50,055 bases of DNA, from assembly GCA_030263535.1 (NCBI GenBank), contig SZPB01000052.1, positions 1-50,055 on the forward strand, in the 5' to 3' direction. Shown here piece by piece: positions 24,712 to 34,340 of this stretch. The notes beneath the pieces are model-generated. The model saw nothing but the letters and a program-made list of their open reading frames with translations. It was not told the DNA's origin and searched no databases. Both the position numbers and the translations under genes were made by a program. This DNA is from Cytophagia bacterium CHB2 (GTDB taxonomy: Bacteria; Zhuqueibacterota; Zhuqueibacteria; Zhuqueibacterales; Zhuqueibacteraceae). Numbering within the stretch: position 1 is the stretch's first letter; each line of letters starts with the position of its first letter.

Positions 24712-26202
24712 ATAAGTTTGTTTATCAAACGGTATTTGATTATCGCGCTGGCTGCGGTCAGCCTGTTGGGCTGCGCGGGCGGGACTCGATTGAATGAAAA
24801 AGACACAAAAGCCGTCGCGGCCTTGCGGCGGCGCATTGACGCCATTCTCGCCGACTCTGCGCTGGCGCGTTCGACGCCGGGTGTGAAGATCGTCTCCCTG
24901 AAAACCGGCGAGGTACTGTACGAACGCAATGCGCATTTGCTGTTTCATCCCGCCTCGAATCAAAAGCTGCTCACCTCTGCTGCCGCGTTGAAACTGCTCG
25001 GTCCAGACTTCACACTCAACACCAGCCTGGTTTGCGATTCCGCGGCTTTGCGCGACGGCATCATTCATGGCAATCTTTATCTGGTGGGCCGCGGCAATCC
25101 GGATTTGAACACGAATGATTTGTTCGGCCTGGCGCAAACGCTGGCGCAGAAAGGCATTCGCGAGATTCGCGGTAATTTGCTGTGCGACGATTATTATTTT
25201 GATGACGTGCGCTGGGGCGCGGGCTGGATGTGGGACGATGATTACGAGCGCTTTTCCGCGCTGGCGGTGAATGATAATATTGTTTCCTTTACCGTTTCTC
25301 CGGCTGCGAAAGTCGGGGAAGTCGCGCAGATACAGATCGTTCCGAACACGCCGCATACGGATATCATCAACACCAGTGTGACGGCGGCAAGCAAAGCGCA
25401 GATGGATTCGTTGCGGCTGCCAAGTCTTTCCGTTGAACGGCGCGGGTCGAATGTTTTTGTAATTGATGGCGCGCTGGCGCTCGATGCGAAGCCGCGCACG
25501 TTTGAGCGCACCGTCGTGCAGCCGGAAGTTTTTACCGGACAAATCCTGCGTGAATTGTTGCTGCAAAACGGCATCAAATTTAACGGCAGCGTGCAACGCG
25601 GCCTGAGTCCCGCAAAAGCTGTGACGCTGGCCGAGCATCGCGCGCCGCTCATGCCGTTGTTGATCAATCTCAACAAGATTTCGGATAATTTGAGCGCTGA
25701 GTTGTTGTTGAAAGTGGTGGCGGCCGAGCGCGCCGGCCGGCCGGGCACGGGCGAAAAGGGCATGTCGGTGATTCGCCGGTTTCTCGCGCGCGCGCAAGTC
25801 GACACCAACGCGTTGAATTTAGCGGACGGCTCGGGCGTGTCGCGCTACAATCTCATCACCCCCGATGATATCGTGAAGCTGCTGATTGCAATGTGGAATG
25901 ATTTCTCCGTACGCAATGAGTTTCTCACCTCATTGCCGATTGCGGGCGTAGACGGCACGTTGGCGAATCGCATGAAAGGTACGGCGGCCGCGGGCATTCT
26001 GCGTGCGAAGACCGGGAGCCTGAGCGGGGTCAGTTCGCTCTCAGGCTACACCACGACTGCAGAGGGGGAGGAGATTGCGTTTGCGATGATGATGCAGCAT
26101 TTTCTGGGTTCCGCCAGCGGCGTACGCCGCGTGCAGGATCAAATCGGGGCGGAGATCAGCGGGTTTCGGCGCGCAAGAGCCGCGAATGCCTCTTCAAAAT
26201 AA
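24709..26202 (+). CDS. dacB: D-alanyl-D-alanine carboxypeptidase/endopeptidase, PBP4 type (peptidase S13)
   Basis: ATG 24709 with AGGTG upstream. A lipobox (VSLLGC, Cys22) indicates a lipoprotein rather than a soluble periplasmic enzyme. Catalytic motifs of class C penicillin-binding proteins are present: SNQK (Ser83 nucleophile, Lys86) in LFHPASNQKLLTSAAALKLL, SDN in NKISDNLSAELLLK near 328 and KTG in RAKTGSLSGVSSLSGY near 429. It trims D-Ala from peptidoglycan stem peptides and cuts cross-links. At 497 residues it has the usual PBP4 length including the inserted domains. It precedes another beta-lactamase-fold hydrolase by 38 bases, and the two may share a transcript. Confidence 0.92.
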   Translation: MISLFIKRYLIIALAAVSLLGCAGGTRLNEKDTKAVAALRRRIDAILADSALARSTPGVKIVSLKTGEVLYERNAHLLFHPASNQKLLTSAAALKLLGPDFTLNTSLVCDSAALRDGIIHGNLYLVGRGNPDLNTNDLFGLAQTLAQKGIREIRGNLLCDDYYFDDVRWGAGWMWDDDYERFSALAVNDNIVSFTVSPAAKVGEVAQIQIVPNTPHTDIINTSVTAASKAQMDSLRLPSLSVERRGSNVFVIDGALALDAKPRTFERTVVQPEVFTGQILRELLLQNGIKFNGSVQRGLSPAKAVTLAEHRAPLMPLLINLNKISDNLSAELLLKVVAAERAGRPGTGEKGMSVIRRFLARAQVDTNALNLADGSGVSRYNLITPDDIVKLLIAMWNDFSVRNEFLTSLPIAGVDGTLANRMKGTAAAGILRAKTGSLSGVSSLSGYTTTAEGEEIAFAMMMQHFLGSASGVRRVQDQIGAEISGFRRARAANASSK

Positions 26203-26240
26203 AAATCTGTCAAGCCGACTTCTCCGTGAGGAATGCCGTT

Positions 26241-28157
26241 ATGACGCAATCTCATAAATTCACTTCCATACTTTTATTGCTATGCTTCGTTTTGCTGCTC
26301 GGCAATTCCAACTCCTGCGGCCCGGTTGAAGAACCGCTCGACCATGCCACTGCGCAGCAGATCGAAAAAATCATTACTGATGAAATGATTGCACAGGAGA
26401 TGATCGGAACAGCGGTTGGCATTGTCAAAAACGGCAAAATCGCGTTTCTCAAGGGTTATGGCTATAAAGATTGGGAGGCGCGCACACCGGTGACGCTTTC
26501 CACGGAGTTTCGTTGGGCTTCCATGTCAAAATCGCTGACAGCGGTGGTGGCCATGAAATTACGTGAAAACGGCAAACTCGATTTGAATGCTTCAGCGAAA
26601 TCATACATTGGCGCTTATCCGCATGAGAGCGTCAAGGTCGCGCAGTTATTGCAAAATCGCAGCGGCGTTGGCCATTATGCGCAAATGGATTCGGCCTATG
26701 CGGAATGGCAGGATAAGGAAAAAAATTACCCCAAGAATCAAGCCTGGAATGCGGCAAAGGCCGTGGATATTTTTAAGGAATCACCCTTGATGTTTACGCC
26801 GGGCGCAAAATATCACTACAGCACATTTGGTTTCATCCTCGCGGGCGCGGTGGTGGAAAACGCCGGCATGCAGGCATACAACAAGGGCTATGTGCAGTTG
26901 GTGAATGATTACATCGCGCAGCCGCTGGGTATGAGTACGCTCAAGCCGGATTACGTATTTGGCGCAAGCTCAGCCGAGGTGATCGGTTATTATAAAGATG
27001 ACGACGGCGACATTCAGCGCCGTGACGACGATGATGTCACCTGGAAACTCCCTGGCGGCGGCTTCAAATCCACCATCACCGATGTAACCCGATTCGTCAA
27101 AGGCCTGGCAAACCGGCAAATGTTGCACGACTCGACTTATGAGTTGATGTGGACAAAACAGGCGGATTCCAATTACAGCTACGGATTCGGCATCGAAGAA
27201 AACGGCAGCAATCGCCGCGTCGCGCATTCCGGCAGCCAGACGAAAACCGCAACGTACTATGTCGTAGTTCCGAAAAGCAAATTAGGTGTTGCCGTCATGT
27301 GTAACTCGGAGTGGGCGCGCCCGGTAATTCTGGGCAAGAAAATTCTTCAGGCGCTGGGCGTAGCGCTTTCACCGGGCGAGTATGCGTGGAACTGCAATGC
27401 TGAGGATAAATCTGACTATCAGTACGCCGGCGTCTGGCGCAAAGGCAATCGCGATCAAGTCATTCGCAAGGGATATGATCATGACGATTTCAACGAAGAA
27501 TGGCAAAAGTTATCGAATGCCGGTTACCGGCTCGTGGATCTTGAAACGTTTACTGCGAAGAACGGCGTGCGGCGCTGGGACGGCATTTTCAACAAGCAAG
27601 GCGGGCGCTATGCGCTGTGGCGCAATTTCGATTCCGACAGGTTTCACCAAAAATGGCAGGAGATGTCGAACGACAGCTTGCGTCTAATCGATCTTGAAAC
27701 TTATGAGGACGCAGGCAAACGCCAGTGGGCGGGTGTGTTCATCGAAGGCGGCGGCAAGTATGCCCTGTGGCGTGATTTTGATTTCGATGGTTTTCATCAA
27801 AAATGGCAGGAGATGTCGAATGACGGCCTGCATCTCCTCGATTTGGAAACCTATACCGTGGGCGGCCAGCAGCGTTGGGCCGGGGTGTTCCGTGAAGGCA
27901 GCGGCAAATACGCGCTCGGGCAAAATTTCGACTCCGAGGGGTTTCATAAAAAATGGGAGGAAATGGCGGCGCAAGGCATGCGACTCGCGGAGGTCGACGT
28001 TTATCAAGATGGTGACGAGCCGTTATGGTCAGGCGTGTGGCTAGCCGGCGAGGAGGGTTATTATCTCAATCGCAATCATGATTATTGCTCGCTCTATAAA
28101 AAAATAATGGAGCGCAGCAAGGCCGGATACGAATTGTTGGATTTGGAAAGATATTGA
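26241..28157 (+). CDS. Beta-lactamase-fold serine hydrolase with five C-terminal tandem repeats
   Basis: Start chosen at ATG 26241, with AGGA eight bases upstream; an in-frame GTG at 26226 is less likely. A hydrophobic N-terminus (KFTSILLLLCFVLLLGNSNS) precedes Cys26, perhaps a lipobox. Residues 35-385 match peptidase S12/class C beta-lactamase: SMSK (Ser94, Lys97) in FRWASMSKSLTAVVAMKL, a YST in the Tyr motif position and HSGSQ in the KTG position. Residues about 393-638 are five repeats of about 47 residues (WAGVFxEGxGKYALWRDFD, FHQKWQEMSNDGLxLxDLET), the pattern of the bacterial tandem repeat domain seen in polyglycine hydrolases. Substrate unknown; a cell-wall peptide or ester is possible. 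Confidence 0.88.
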   Translation: MTQSHKFTSILLLLCFVLLLGNSNSCGPVEEPLDHATAQQIEKIITDEMIAQEMIGTAVGIVKNGKIAFLKGYGYKDWEARTPVTLSTEFRWASMSKSLTAVVAMKLRENGKLDLNASAKSYIGAYPHESVKVAQLLQNRSGVGHYAQMDSAYAEWQDKEKNYPKNQAWNAAKAVDIFKESPLMFTPGAKYHYSTFGFILAGAVVENAGMQAYNKGYVQLVNDYIAQPLGMSTLKPDYVFGASSAEVIGYYKDDDGDIQRRDDDDVTWKLPGGGFKSTITDVTRFVKGLANRQMLHDSTYELMWTKQADSNYSYGFGIEENGSNRRVAHSGSQTKTATYYVVVPKSKLGVAVMCNSEWARPVILGKKILQALGVALSPGEYAWNCNAEDKSDYQYAGVWRKGNRDQVIRKGYDHDDFNEEWQKLSNAGYRLVDLETFTAKNGVRRWDGIFNKQGGRYALWRNFDSDRFHQKWQEMSNDSLRLIDLETYEDAGKRQWAGVFIEGGGKYALWRDFDFDGFHQKWQEMSNDGLHLLDLETYTVGGQQRWAGVFREGSGKYALGQNFDSEGFHKKWEEMAAQGMRLAEVDVYQDGDEPLWSGVWLAGEEGYYLNRNHDYCSLYKKIMERSKAGYELLDLERY

Positions 28158-28181
28158 AGGCTTGAGTTATTCGGCGACACC

Positions 28182-28562
28182 CTAGCGCAGGATCAACTCC
28201 GTGGTTGTCGCTCGCGACTTGGCGCGGCAAAGATCCCGCGCATACTTGATGGAACCGGGTGTCTTGTATTTCTCGAGATAGGCGCGATTGACAGCATCTT
28301 TCAGGCGATCGCTTCTCGTTTGCACGGTTCTTATGGCGAACTCTTGATTGCCGACTTGCATCACACCGCGCGGCTCTTCGAGGAACACTCGATGCCAACT
28401 GTTCGGTTTGTGGCTCCACGAGCGCACAAAAACGCGCTTTTCGACCACCACCGCCCAAACCGCGATAAAACGGTGCGGCTTGCTGCCGGCGCGAATGCCG
28501 ATCACCAAAGCTTTGTGTATGGCCGCGAGAACGTCATCTGGAAAACAGCGTTTCGTTTTCAT
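28182..28562 (-). CDS. DUF2255-like protein, 126 aa
   Basis: Start chosen at ATG 28562 (MKTKRCFPDDVLAAIHKA); a GTG 30 bases upstream is possible. VIGIRAGSKPHRFIAVWAVV, VFVRSWSHKPNSWHRVFLEE and LKDAVNRAYLEKYKTPGSIK are in the order of the DUF2255 family (small proteins with a predicted flavin-reductase-like or pyridoxamine-oxidase-like fold). No function is established. It is convergent with the serine hydrolase, 24 bases apart. The divergent side (28563-28673) is short and holds no other gene. Confidence 0.75.
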   Translation of the reverse strand: MKTKRCFPDDVLAAIHKALVIGIRAGSKPHRFIAVWAVVVEKRVFVRSWSHKPNSWHRVFLEEPRGVMQVGNQEFAIRTVQTRSDRLKDAVNRAYLEKYKTPGSIKYARDLCRAKSRATTTELILR

Positions 28563-28673
28563 GCGTGTCACGCCTTCATCTTGATCAGCCACTTTATGTT
28601 TATGAAAACGGATTATCGCACTGAGGTGTAATTATTCACTGAAGCTTCACCTCGATTTTAGAGTCGCCGGCAC

Positions 28674-30026
28674 TCAACTGACTTTGTTCCCACGCCGCAA
28701 CTCCGCCAGCGCTTGTTCTGCCACTCGAATCTCCGCCGTGGAGAAATGCGCATTGAGCGCCAGCGCTTGTTCGAGATAGTTGATCGCTTTTTGATTTTGT
28801 CCCAAAGCCTGCGCCATCAGACCGGCGCGCGCATAGATTTCGGATCGAGGCGTGCGCAGGCGCATCGCCTGCTCCATCAGCGGCAGCGCCTCAGCCGTTT
28901 TGCCATTTTTGTGCAAAAGCCAGCCATGCACGCTGAGCGCATCAATGTTGTTCGGGCGTCGAGCATGATCGCGCTTGCTGCGGCGCAAGGCTTCATCGAG
29001 ATTGAGATCGTGGTCGCCGCAAAAGCGCGCATACTCGAGATCGATGTTCCAGCCCTGCTCTTCATGCTGCGCGAAGTTTTCCAGCACCAGTTTGATCATC
29101 TCATCGGCTTTTTCGGTTTGGCCGTTGCTGCGATAAAGTCCGGCCAGCGATTCGAGAAAACCATGATCCGGCAGCACGCGATACGCTTGCTTGAACAGGT
29201 CGATGGCCTCTTCGGCGTTTCCGCGCGCGCTGCTGATTTGCGCCAACCCTGCCAGGGCATAGGCATAATTGGGGCGTTCCTCCAGAATGCCGCGATAAAT
29301 ATAAGCCGCAGTGTCCGGCCGGCCTAGATTGAAATACAGCTTGCCCAATTGATATAATGCCCACGCGCGATTCTCCTGGCCGAAGACGCCGGCGTCGCAT
29401 GCCATGCGCATGACATGCACGGCGCCTTCGCGATCGCCGTGCAACTCACGCAGATACGCCGCGCGCGCATACGCGCGCAAATCCGGTTTGAGGCTGAGCA
29501 TTTCATCGCACGCCTTGACCGCGCCTTCGTAGTCGCCCAACTCCAGCAACGCATCACACAACACGCCGTACACAAATGCCGTTTGAGGCGCGCGCGTTTG
29601 CGCCTGTTCGGCGAGTTGTTTTGCTTCTTCGAAATGGTGCAGCGTCAACAACATCGCGGCTTTCGTGGCCAGGGCTTCAAAATGATTCGGACGCAAGCGC
29701 AAGGCATCCTCGAGCATCTCTTGCGCTTGAGGAAAATACTCATGATGACGGCCAGTGACGCGCGCTTCCTGCAAAAAGATGTGCGCGAGCTGGACGTAAT
29801 TCTCCGCCACCTTGGGGTTGCGCCGAATCTCATATTGATAATATTCCGCCGCTTTTTTGGCGTTCAAAAATTCCGCCGAAGCGCCGCCTCCGCCGAGACG
29901 CGCCCTCAAACCCGGCAACGTTTTTTCGGCGTGAGGTTTTTGATACAGAAAATAAGCGCCCAACCAGACCGCCATAAAACCGGCTATCACGATAAGAACT
30001 TTTTGAGAAGTACTGCGCTGACGCAT
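28674..30026 (-). CDS. Membrane-anchored TPR protein, 450 aa
   Basis: Start chosen at ATG 30026 with GAGG five bases upstream; an in-frame TTG at 30041 is weaker. One N-terminal membrane helix (residues 11-29, VLIVIAGFMAVWLGAYFLY) anchors the protein, followed by about ten helical repeats of TPR type, for example AQEMLEDALRLRPNHFEALA, AAYIYRGILEERPNYAYALA and AINYLEQALALNAHFSTAEI. TPR arrays bind protein partners; no partner can be named. The gene lies downstream of the DUF4331 gene in the same orientation, with an inverted repeat between them. Confidence 0.87.
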   Translation of the reverse strand: MRQRSTSQKVLIVIAGFMAVWLGAYFLYQKPHAEKTLPGLRARLGGGGASAEFLNAKKAAEYYQYEIRRNPKVAENYVQLAHIFLQEARVTGRHHEYFPQAQEMLEDALRLRPNHFEALATKAAMLLTLHHFEEAKQLAEQAQTRAPQTAFVYGVLCDALLELGDYEGAVKACDEMLSLKPDLRAYARAAYLRELHGDREGAVHVMRMACDAGVFGQENRAWALYQLGKLYFNLGRPDTAAYIYRGILEERPNYAYALAGLAQISSARGNAEEAIDLFKQAYRVLPDHGFLESLAGLYRSNGQTEKADEMIKLVLENFAQHEEQGWNIDLEYARFCGDHDLNLDEALRRSKRDHARRPNNIDALSVHGWLLHKNGKTAEALPLMEQAMRLRTPRSEIYARAGLMAQALGQNQKAINYLEQALALNAHFSTAEIRVAEQALAELRRGNKVS

Positions 30027-30060
30027 GCTAGCCTCGATCAAACTAAATTTTCACTTTAAA

Positions 30061-30108
30061 CCTTACACTTTACACTTTGGCAAAACGTGAAAGGTGTAAA
30101 GTGTAAGG
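30061..30108. repeat. Inverted repeat, 15-base perfect arms
   Basis: CCTTACACTTTACAC at 30061-30075 and its exact complement at 30094-30108, with an 18-base loop. It stands between the DUF4331 stop and the TPR start. A related TTTACACCTTACAC string occurs at about 49929-49942, so this may be a dispersed element. A terminator role is possible, but there is no long T run. Confidence 0.75.
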
Positions 30109-30136
30109 TAACAAATAGGCTTTCTACTCCGGGCTA

Positions 30137-32338
30137 CTATTTCACTAATACGGCCCGCTTCGCTGACACCACTTCATTGCCAACTTCCAGGCGATAGTAA
30201 TACGTTCCACTCGCAAAGCCCTTGGCATCCCAACTCACCGTGTACGTGCCGGGTTGATGCGCTTTGTCCACCAGGGTCGCAACCTCCTGCCCGAGCGAGT
30301 TGAAAATTTTCACTCTCACATTATTCGTCTTCGCGACATGATACTGAATTTGCGTGGCGGGATTGAAGGGGTTGGGATAATTCTGTTCGAGAATAAAACC
30401 GTTCGGCACGCCGATGCCTATGCCGCGGCCCTGCACCAAATTGGGCGTATCGCTGACGAGTTTTTTCACATAATCATAGCCGCGATGCGGATTGGGCAGA
30501 TACGGAAAGGCGGTGGAAATTGCCAGGTCATTCTTGGTCGGACCCGCATTGTACAGCAATTCGCCCAACAGCTTGGCCGAAGCGAGATCAGAATAATTGC
30601 CTTGCACGGCATCATCGAAGGGGAAACCAACTGCCGCCAGGACTAAGCCGCCAACTGCCTGCAATTCAATGGAGGTGACGTCATCTTCCAAACGCCGGCC
30701 GTTCGGAAATCCGTCCATGTGCGGAATCGGTTCGAGATTGGCATTGGTGTTATACGGCGCTGCCGTCAGTCCCAGCGCGGCCGCGCGCAACAAGCCGAAA
30801 CGCGCATTCACGTTATATTCCGTGGAATTGCGATCGGTTATGGGCACGGCCATGTTCAAGCGCAGCATATCGCCGCCATAGTATACGCCGTTGTCGTTGG
30901 TGATCGGCAGAAAGTTGTTGATGAACGGCTTGCCGGCGCTGAGCGGGCCGCCGGTTTTGCCGGTGGCGAGGTGATAAGGGATCAGATTCGGCACGCCAAA
31001 ATAGAACACCGGAAAAATATCCGCGCGTCGCGGTTCACCGGGCGCAACCAGAGCTGTTTGCAACGGCACGGCGGCATTCTTCGGACCGGTGGGCACGGCG
31101 AGCGCGGTTCCGGTGAAATCAATTCCCGGAATGCTGGCCGCGGCAAACGCGCCGTCTTTGCCATTGCGGAAATCAAAACCGGGTGTGCTGTAACCGGGAA
31201 TAACGCCGAGGGCGGGATAGGATTGCGCTTGCACACGCAAAGCCGACAATGCCGGCACCGCGCCGCCGAACTGGCTGTCATCCATGTACAATGCCAGCTC
31301 CGGGTTGTAGAAATATTGCGCAAAATTTTGTTCATCAACGCTGTAGGGCGTCACCGCATTCCAGTAATCTTTTTGACCCAACGGAATAACCGCTTCGTTG
31401 GTCAGCGGCATGCCGAGACGGGAAACCTGCACCCACTCGCCGCTGCCCAGAGGCTTCGAACCCGGGCCGGTGGGCTGCAGCGTCGTCACTTTTTGGCGGC
31501 TGGCAGAGGCCCACACGCCGATCACGAAATCGCCGTCGAGAATATTGGCGGCTTCGCTCACGGATTTGCCGTCTTTTTGCAGTTTGTTGATTGGAATATT
31601 CATGATGATGCAATGCACGTTGTAGCCGGCGACGGCGTCGCGCGCATTGAGCGGATCAGAGACGCTGGTGCCATACGAACTGCGCGTTTGGCCCAGGTCG
31701 AAGACGCCGCCGAGATCGACAAAGAACACATCATCGCGCGGCCCGCATAACACTTTTTCGCCGTCGGGCGATGTGGTATTGATCGCCGCCGCCACCAATG
31801 CATCATACGTTTGTCCCAGGCCGACCGTGGCATCATTGATCGAGCGCGGGCCGATATTGTTGGGCGGTACGATGCCGTTGGTGATCACAGTGGTGAACGC
31901 GCCGCCGTTCACGCTTTTTTCCATCGTGTAGGTCGTCTTCAAATTTTGCTTGCCGAGACGAATGTTAAAAAATGTCGTGGGATCTTCATTCGTCTGCGTA
32001 AAAGTGAAGCGATACGTGATGTCATCTTGCGCTGTGCCCAATGCGCCGACCGAGGTTTTATTCTTGATGTGAATCTCATAACGCACGCCTTCGGCAAACG
32101 TCGTCCAGTTCGGGCCGCCCTCCGGCAACTCCAGGCCGATGTAGCCGGCCACGATGGTTACCGTATTGGGATCATCCGGCGAGCGAAAAACCCACAAATC
32201 CGTATTATCGGCAAGCGGATCCTGAGCGATGAGCGGCGCTTCGCGGTGGCTGGAGGCTTCGATGCTAGGCGCGTAGTAGTGCAACAACAACGCCAGCGCT
32301 CCGGCCAACGTGAATAACGCAATGAAGAACTTCCGCAT
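30137..32338 (-). CDS. DUF4331 domain protein with a Por-type (type IX) sorting domain, 733 aa
   Basis: Start chosen at ATG 32338 (MRKFFIALFTLAGALALLLH), with GGAG eight bases upstream; an in-frame GTG at 32344 is less likely. The signal peptide is followed by SSHREAPLIAQDPLADNTDL and WVFRSPDDPNTVTIVAGYIG, the hallmark of DUF4331. The domain spans to about residue 640. The last 85 residues form the sorting tail (NYPNPFNPATQIQY, VRVKIFNSLGQEVATLVD, GTYYYRLEVGNEV), which directs secretion by the Por/type IX system and suggests surface exposure. Function of DUF4331 is not established. It appears to be transcribed alone or ahead of the TPR gene. Confidence 0.93.
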   Translation of the reverse strand: MRKFFIALFTLAGALALLLHYYAPSIEASSHREAPLIAQDPLADNTDLWVFRSPDDPNTVTIVAGYIGLELPEGGPNWTTFAEGVRYEIHIKNKTSVGALGTAQDDITYRFTFTQTNEDPTTFFNIRLGKQNLKTTYTMEKSVNGGAFTTVITNGIVPPNNIGPRSINDATVGLGQTYDALVAAAINTTSPDGEKVLCGPRDDVFFVDLGGVFDLGQTRSSYGTSVSDPLNARDAVAGYNVHCIIMNIPINKLQKDGKSVSEAANILDGDFVIGVWASASRQKVTTLQPTGPGSKPLGSGEWVQVSRLGMPLTNEAVIPLGQKDYWNAVTPYSVDEQNFAQYFYNPELALYMDDSQFGGAVPALSALRVQAQSYPALGVIPGYSTPGFDFRNGKDGAFAAASIPGIDFTGTALAVPTGPKNAAVPLQTALVAPGEPRRADIFPVFYFGVPNLIPYHLATGKTGGPLSAGKPFINNFLPITNDNGVYYGGDMLRLNMAVPITDRNSTEYNVNARFGLLRAAALGLTAAPYNTNANLEPIPHMDGFPNGRRLEDDVTSIELQAVGGLVLAAVGFPFDDAVQGNYSDLASAKLLGELLYNAGPTKNDLAISTAFPYLPNPHRGYDYVKKLVSDTPNLVQGRGIGIGVPNGFILEQNYPNPFNPATQIQYHVAKTNNVRVKIFNSLGQEVATLVDKAHQPGTYTVSWDAKGFASGTYYYRLEVGNEVVSAKRAVLVK

Positions 32339-32939
32339 ACACACATCTCCTTAAAGTTGATGGGTAAAAATGAAGAATGAATTGATGATGCGCATCAAGC
32401 AGATTGTTCACCTCTCAAAAACCGTCTAATTTAGCGTGGCAGATAGCGCTAATCTTTAAACACGCAGTAGCAATACGAATCTTTTCTCGAAACGGATTTA
32501 GTGCCGTTGTGATTTGGCGATTCTTCTGTTTGATCGAGTAAAGCCAAAAGGCATAACAAAATCGGAACATGCTGAAAAGATTTAGAGAAACCCAACGCGG
32601 ATAAACCGCAATACAAAGGAAATCGCCAACGGATTGCAACAACCCAACAGATTAAAAAATATCCGCTGGGTTGCCTCAATCCGGTGGAAAGATTTTTTGC
32701 TATTAAGGCAACGATTTCACTTTAAGGGAACAAAAATACGCGCACAACACGGTTTTGCTTTTAATGTCGATTCGAAGTGCTGCGTAGCTTGACTTTACTC
32801 ATGAGACGATGTATCTTCGCACGAGTTCAAGAGTCACGCTCCTGTCTTGACCTAGTCGCTTTGAACGGCTGAAACAGCCCCCTTTTTTTTGCGATTGAAA
32901 AGCTAACCGCAAAAAGTTCAAATTGCAAAGGTTTTCTCC
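32339..32939. other. Gene-free stretch upstream of DUF4331 and of the aldehyde dehydrogenase
   Basis: About 600 bases of AT-rich sequence between divergent genes. It holds the family B hairpin at 32627-32687. Promoters of both genes are expected, but I cannot point to boxes with confidence. Confidence 0.5.
32627..32687 (+). repeat. Dispersed hairpin repeat, family B, copy 1
   Basis: CAACGGATTG pairs with CAATCCGGTG (one mismatch) and CAACCCA with TGGGTTG, closing on a loop that starts with ACAGATT and ends ATCCGC. It aligns with the element at 35366-35426: the outer stem and the loop edges are the same, while the inner stem differs in both arms. Confidence 0.65.
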
Positions 32940-34311
32940 ATGCCGGCTTCTTCTCTGCTCAAACTCGAGAATCCCGCGACCAATGAAATTTTTGCATCGC
33001 TCACCATGCCCGAGGCCCATCACCTGGCGCTGGACGCCGCTGGCCGAGCGCGCCGCGATCACACAACGCTTCGTGGAGGAGATGCTAAAACACCGCGAAG
33101 AAATCGCGCGGGAAATTACGCAGCAAATGGGCAAACCGCTCAAGCAAGCGCGTGCGGAAGTCGACACCATGGCCGAACGCGCCCGCCATCTTGCAGCCAT
33201 TGCAGCGGAAGCGCTCGCCGATGAAATCTTGCCGGAAAAACCGGGATTTTTCCGCAAGATCGCGCATGAACCGTTGGGCGTCGTGGTTGACATTGCGGCG
33301 TGGAATTATCCGCTGCTCATCGCCATCAACATTGTTGCGGCAGCCCTGCTGGCCGGCAACACGGTTCTGTTGAAGCATTCGGCGCTTACGCCGCTGTGCG
33401 CGTTGCGCATGGAAGAAGCCTATCGCGCCGCGGGCCTGCCGCAGGGCGTTATGCAGGCCGTGGTCGCTGATCGCACACTCGGCGACCTTTTGGTCAAATC
33501 GCCGCAAGTCGACGCCGTGTTTTTTACCGGTTCCGTGGCCGGCGGTTATGAAGTTTATCGCAACGCCGCCGCCGGTTTGAAACGTGCGGGATTGGAGCTG
33601 GGCGGCAAAGATCCAGCTTATGTGCGCGCGGATGCGGATCTCGCCTTCACCGCGCCCAATGTCGCTGATGGCGCATTCTATAATTGCGGCCAAAGTTGTT
33701 GCGCAGTCGAACGCATTTATGTTGATCGCCGCATTTATGACGCGTTTCTCGAAGCTTTTCTTGCAGAAATGAATTCCTATAAACTCGGCGATCCGTTAGC
33801 GGATGATACCTATCTCGGCCCGCTGGCGCAAAAAAAGCAAATCAACGTTTTGCAGGAACAAATCGCCGAAGCGGTATCGCACGGTGCAAAAATTATGTCG
33901 GGCGGAAACCCGGCAACTGTCAATGGCAAGGGCAATTATTTTGAAGCGACGGTGCTGGTTAATGTGACGAACGACATGAAAGTGATGCAGGAGGAAAGCT
34001 TCGGCCCGATCATCGGCATCATGCCGGTCTCCGGCGACGAAGAAGCGCTGCGCTTGATGAACAACAGCCGCTTCGGCCTCACCGCGAGCATCTGGTCGCA
34101 GGATGAAGAAGCAGCCTCACGTCTCGCGCCGCATATCGAAGCCGGCACCGTTTATCTCAATCGCTGCGATTATCTCGATCCTGCTTTGCCCTGGACCGGT
34201 TACAAAGAGAGCGGCCTGGGCTGCTCGCTTTCCCGGCATGGTTTCGAAGAAGTGACGAAGTTGAAGAGTTATCATTTTCGGAAGCCAGCGGGCAACGCGG
34301 ATAAGCTTTAG
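32940..34311 (+). CDS. Aldehyde dehydrogenase family protein with an apparent N-terminal frameshift
   Basis: Two frames share one gene. From ATG 32940 (AAAGG upstream) the first 26 codons read as an ALDH start (LLKLENPATNEIFASLTMPE). From about 33035 the rest continues in the next frame (TPLAERAAITQRFVEEMLKH onwards) to 34311. Compared with usual members, about 15-18 residues between the two parts are missing and the frame changes, so the gene may be inactivated or the assembly may be wrong there. The rest is well preserved: AAWNYPLL (Asn), FTGSVAGG (cofactor), LELGGKDPAYV (Glu) and NCGQSCCAVERIYV (catalytic Cys). It oxidises an aldehyde with NAD(P)+; substrate unknown. UbiA-like gene follows by 29 bases. 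Confidence 0.8.
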
Positions 34312-34340
34312 TCTCCTCAAGGTGAAATCTCTGCTTGAGC

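Noticed and set aside
23914-25797. 627-codon minus-strand frame
   Set aside because: It runs antisense through the Nudix gene, the repeat gap and dacB; composition (His, Arg, Ala) is that of an antisense frame.
30719-31750. 343-codon plus-strand frame inside the DUF4331 gene
   Set aside because: Antisense shadow; the minus-strand protein has a signal peptide, a known domain and a sorting tail.
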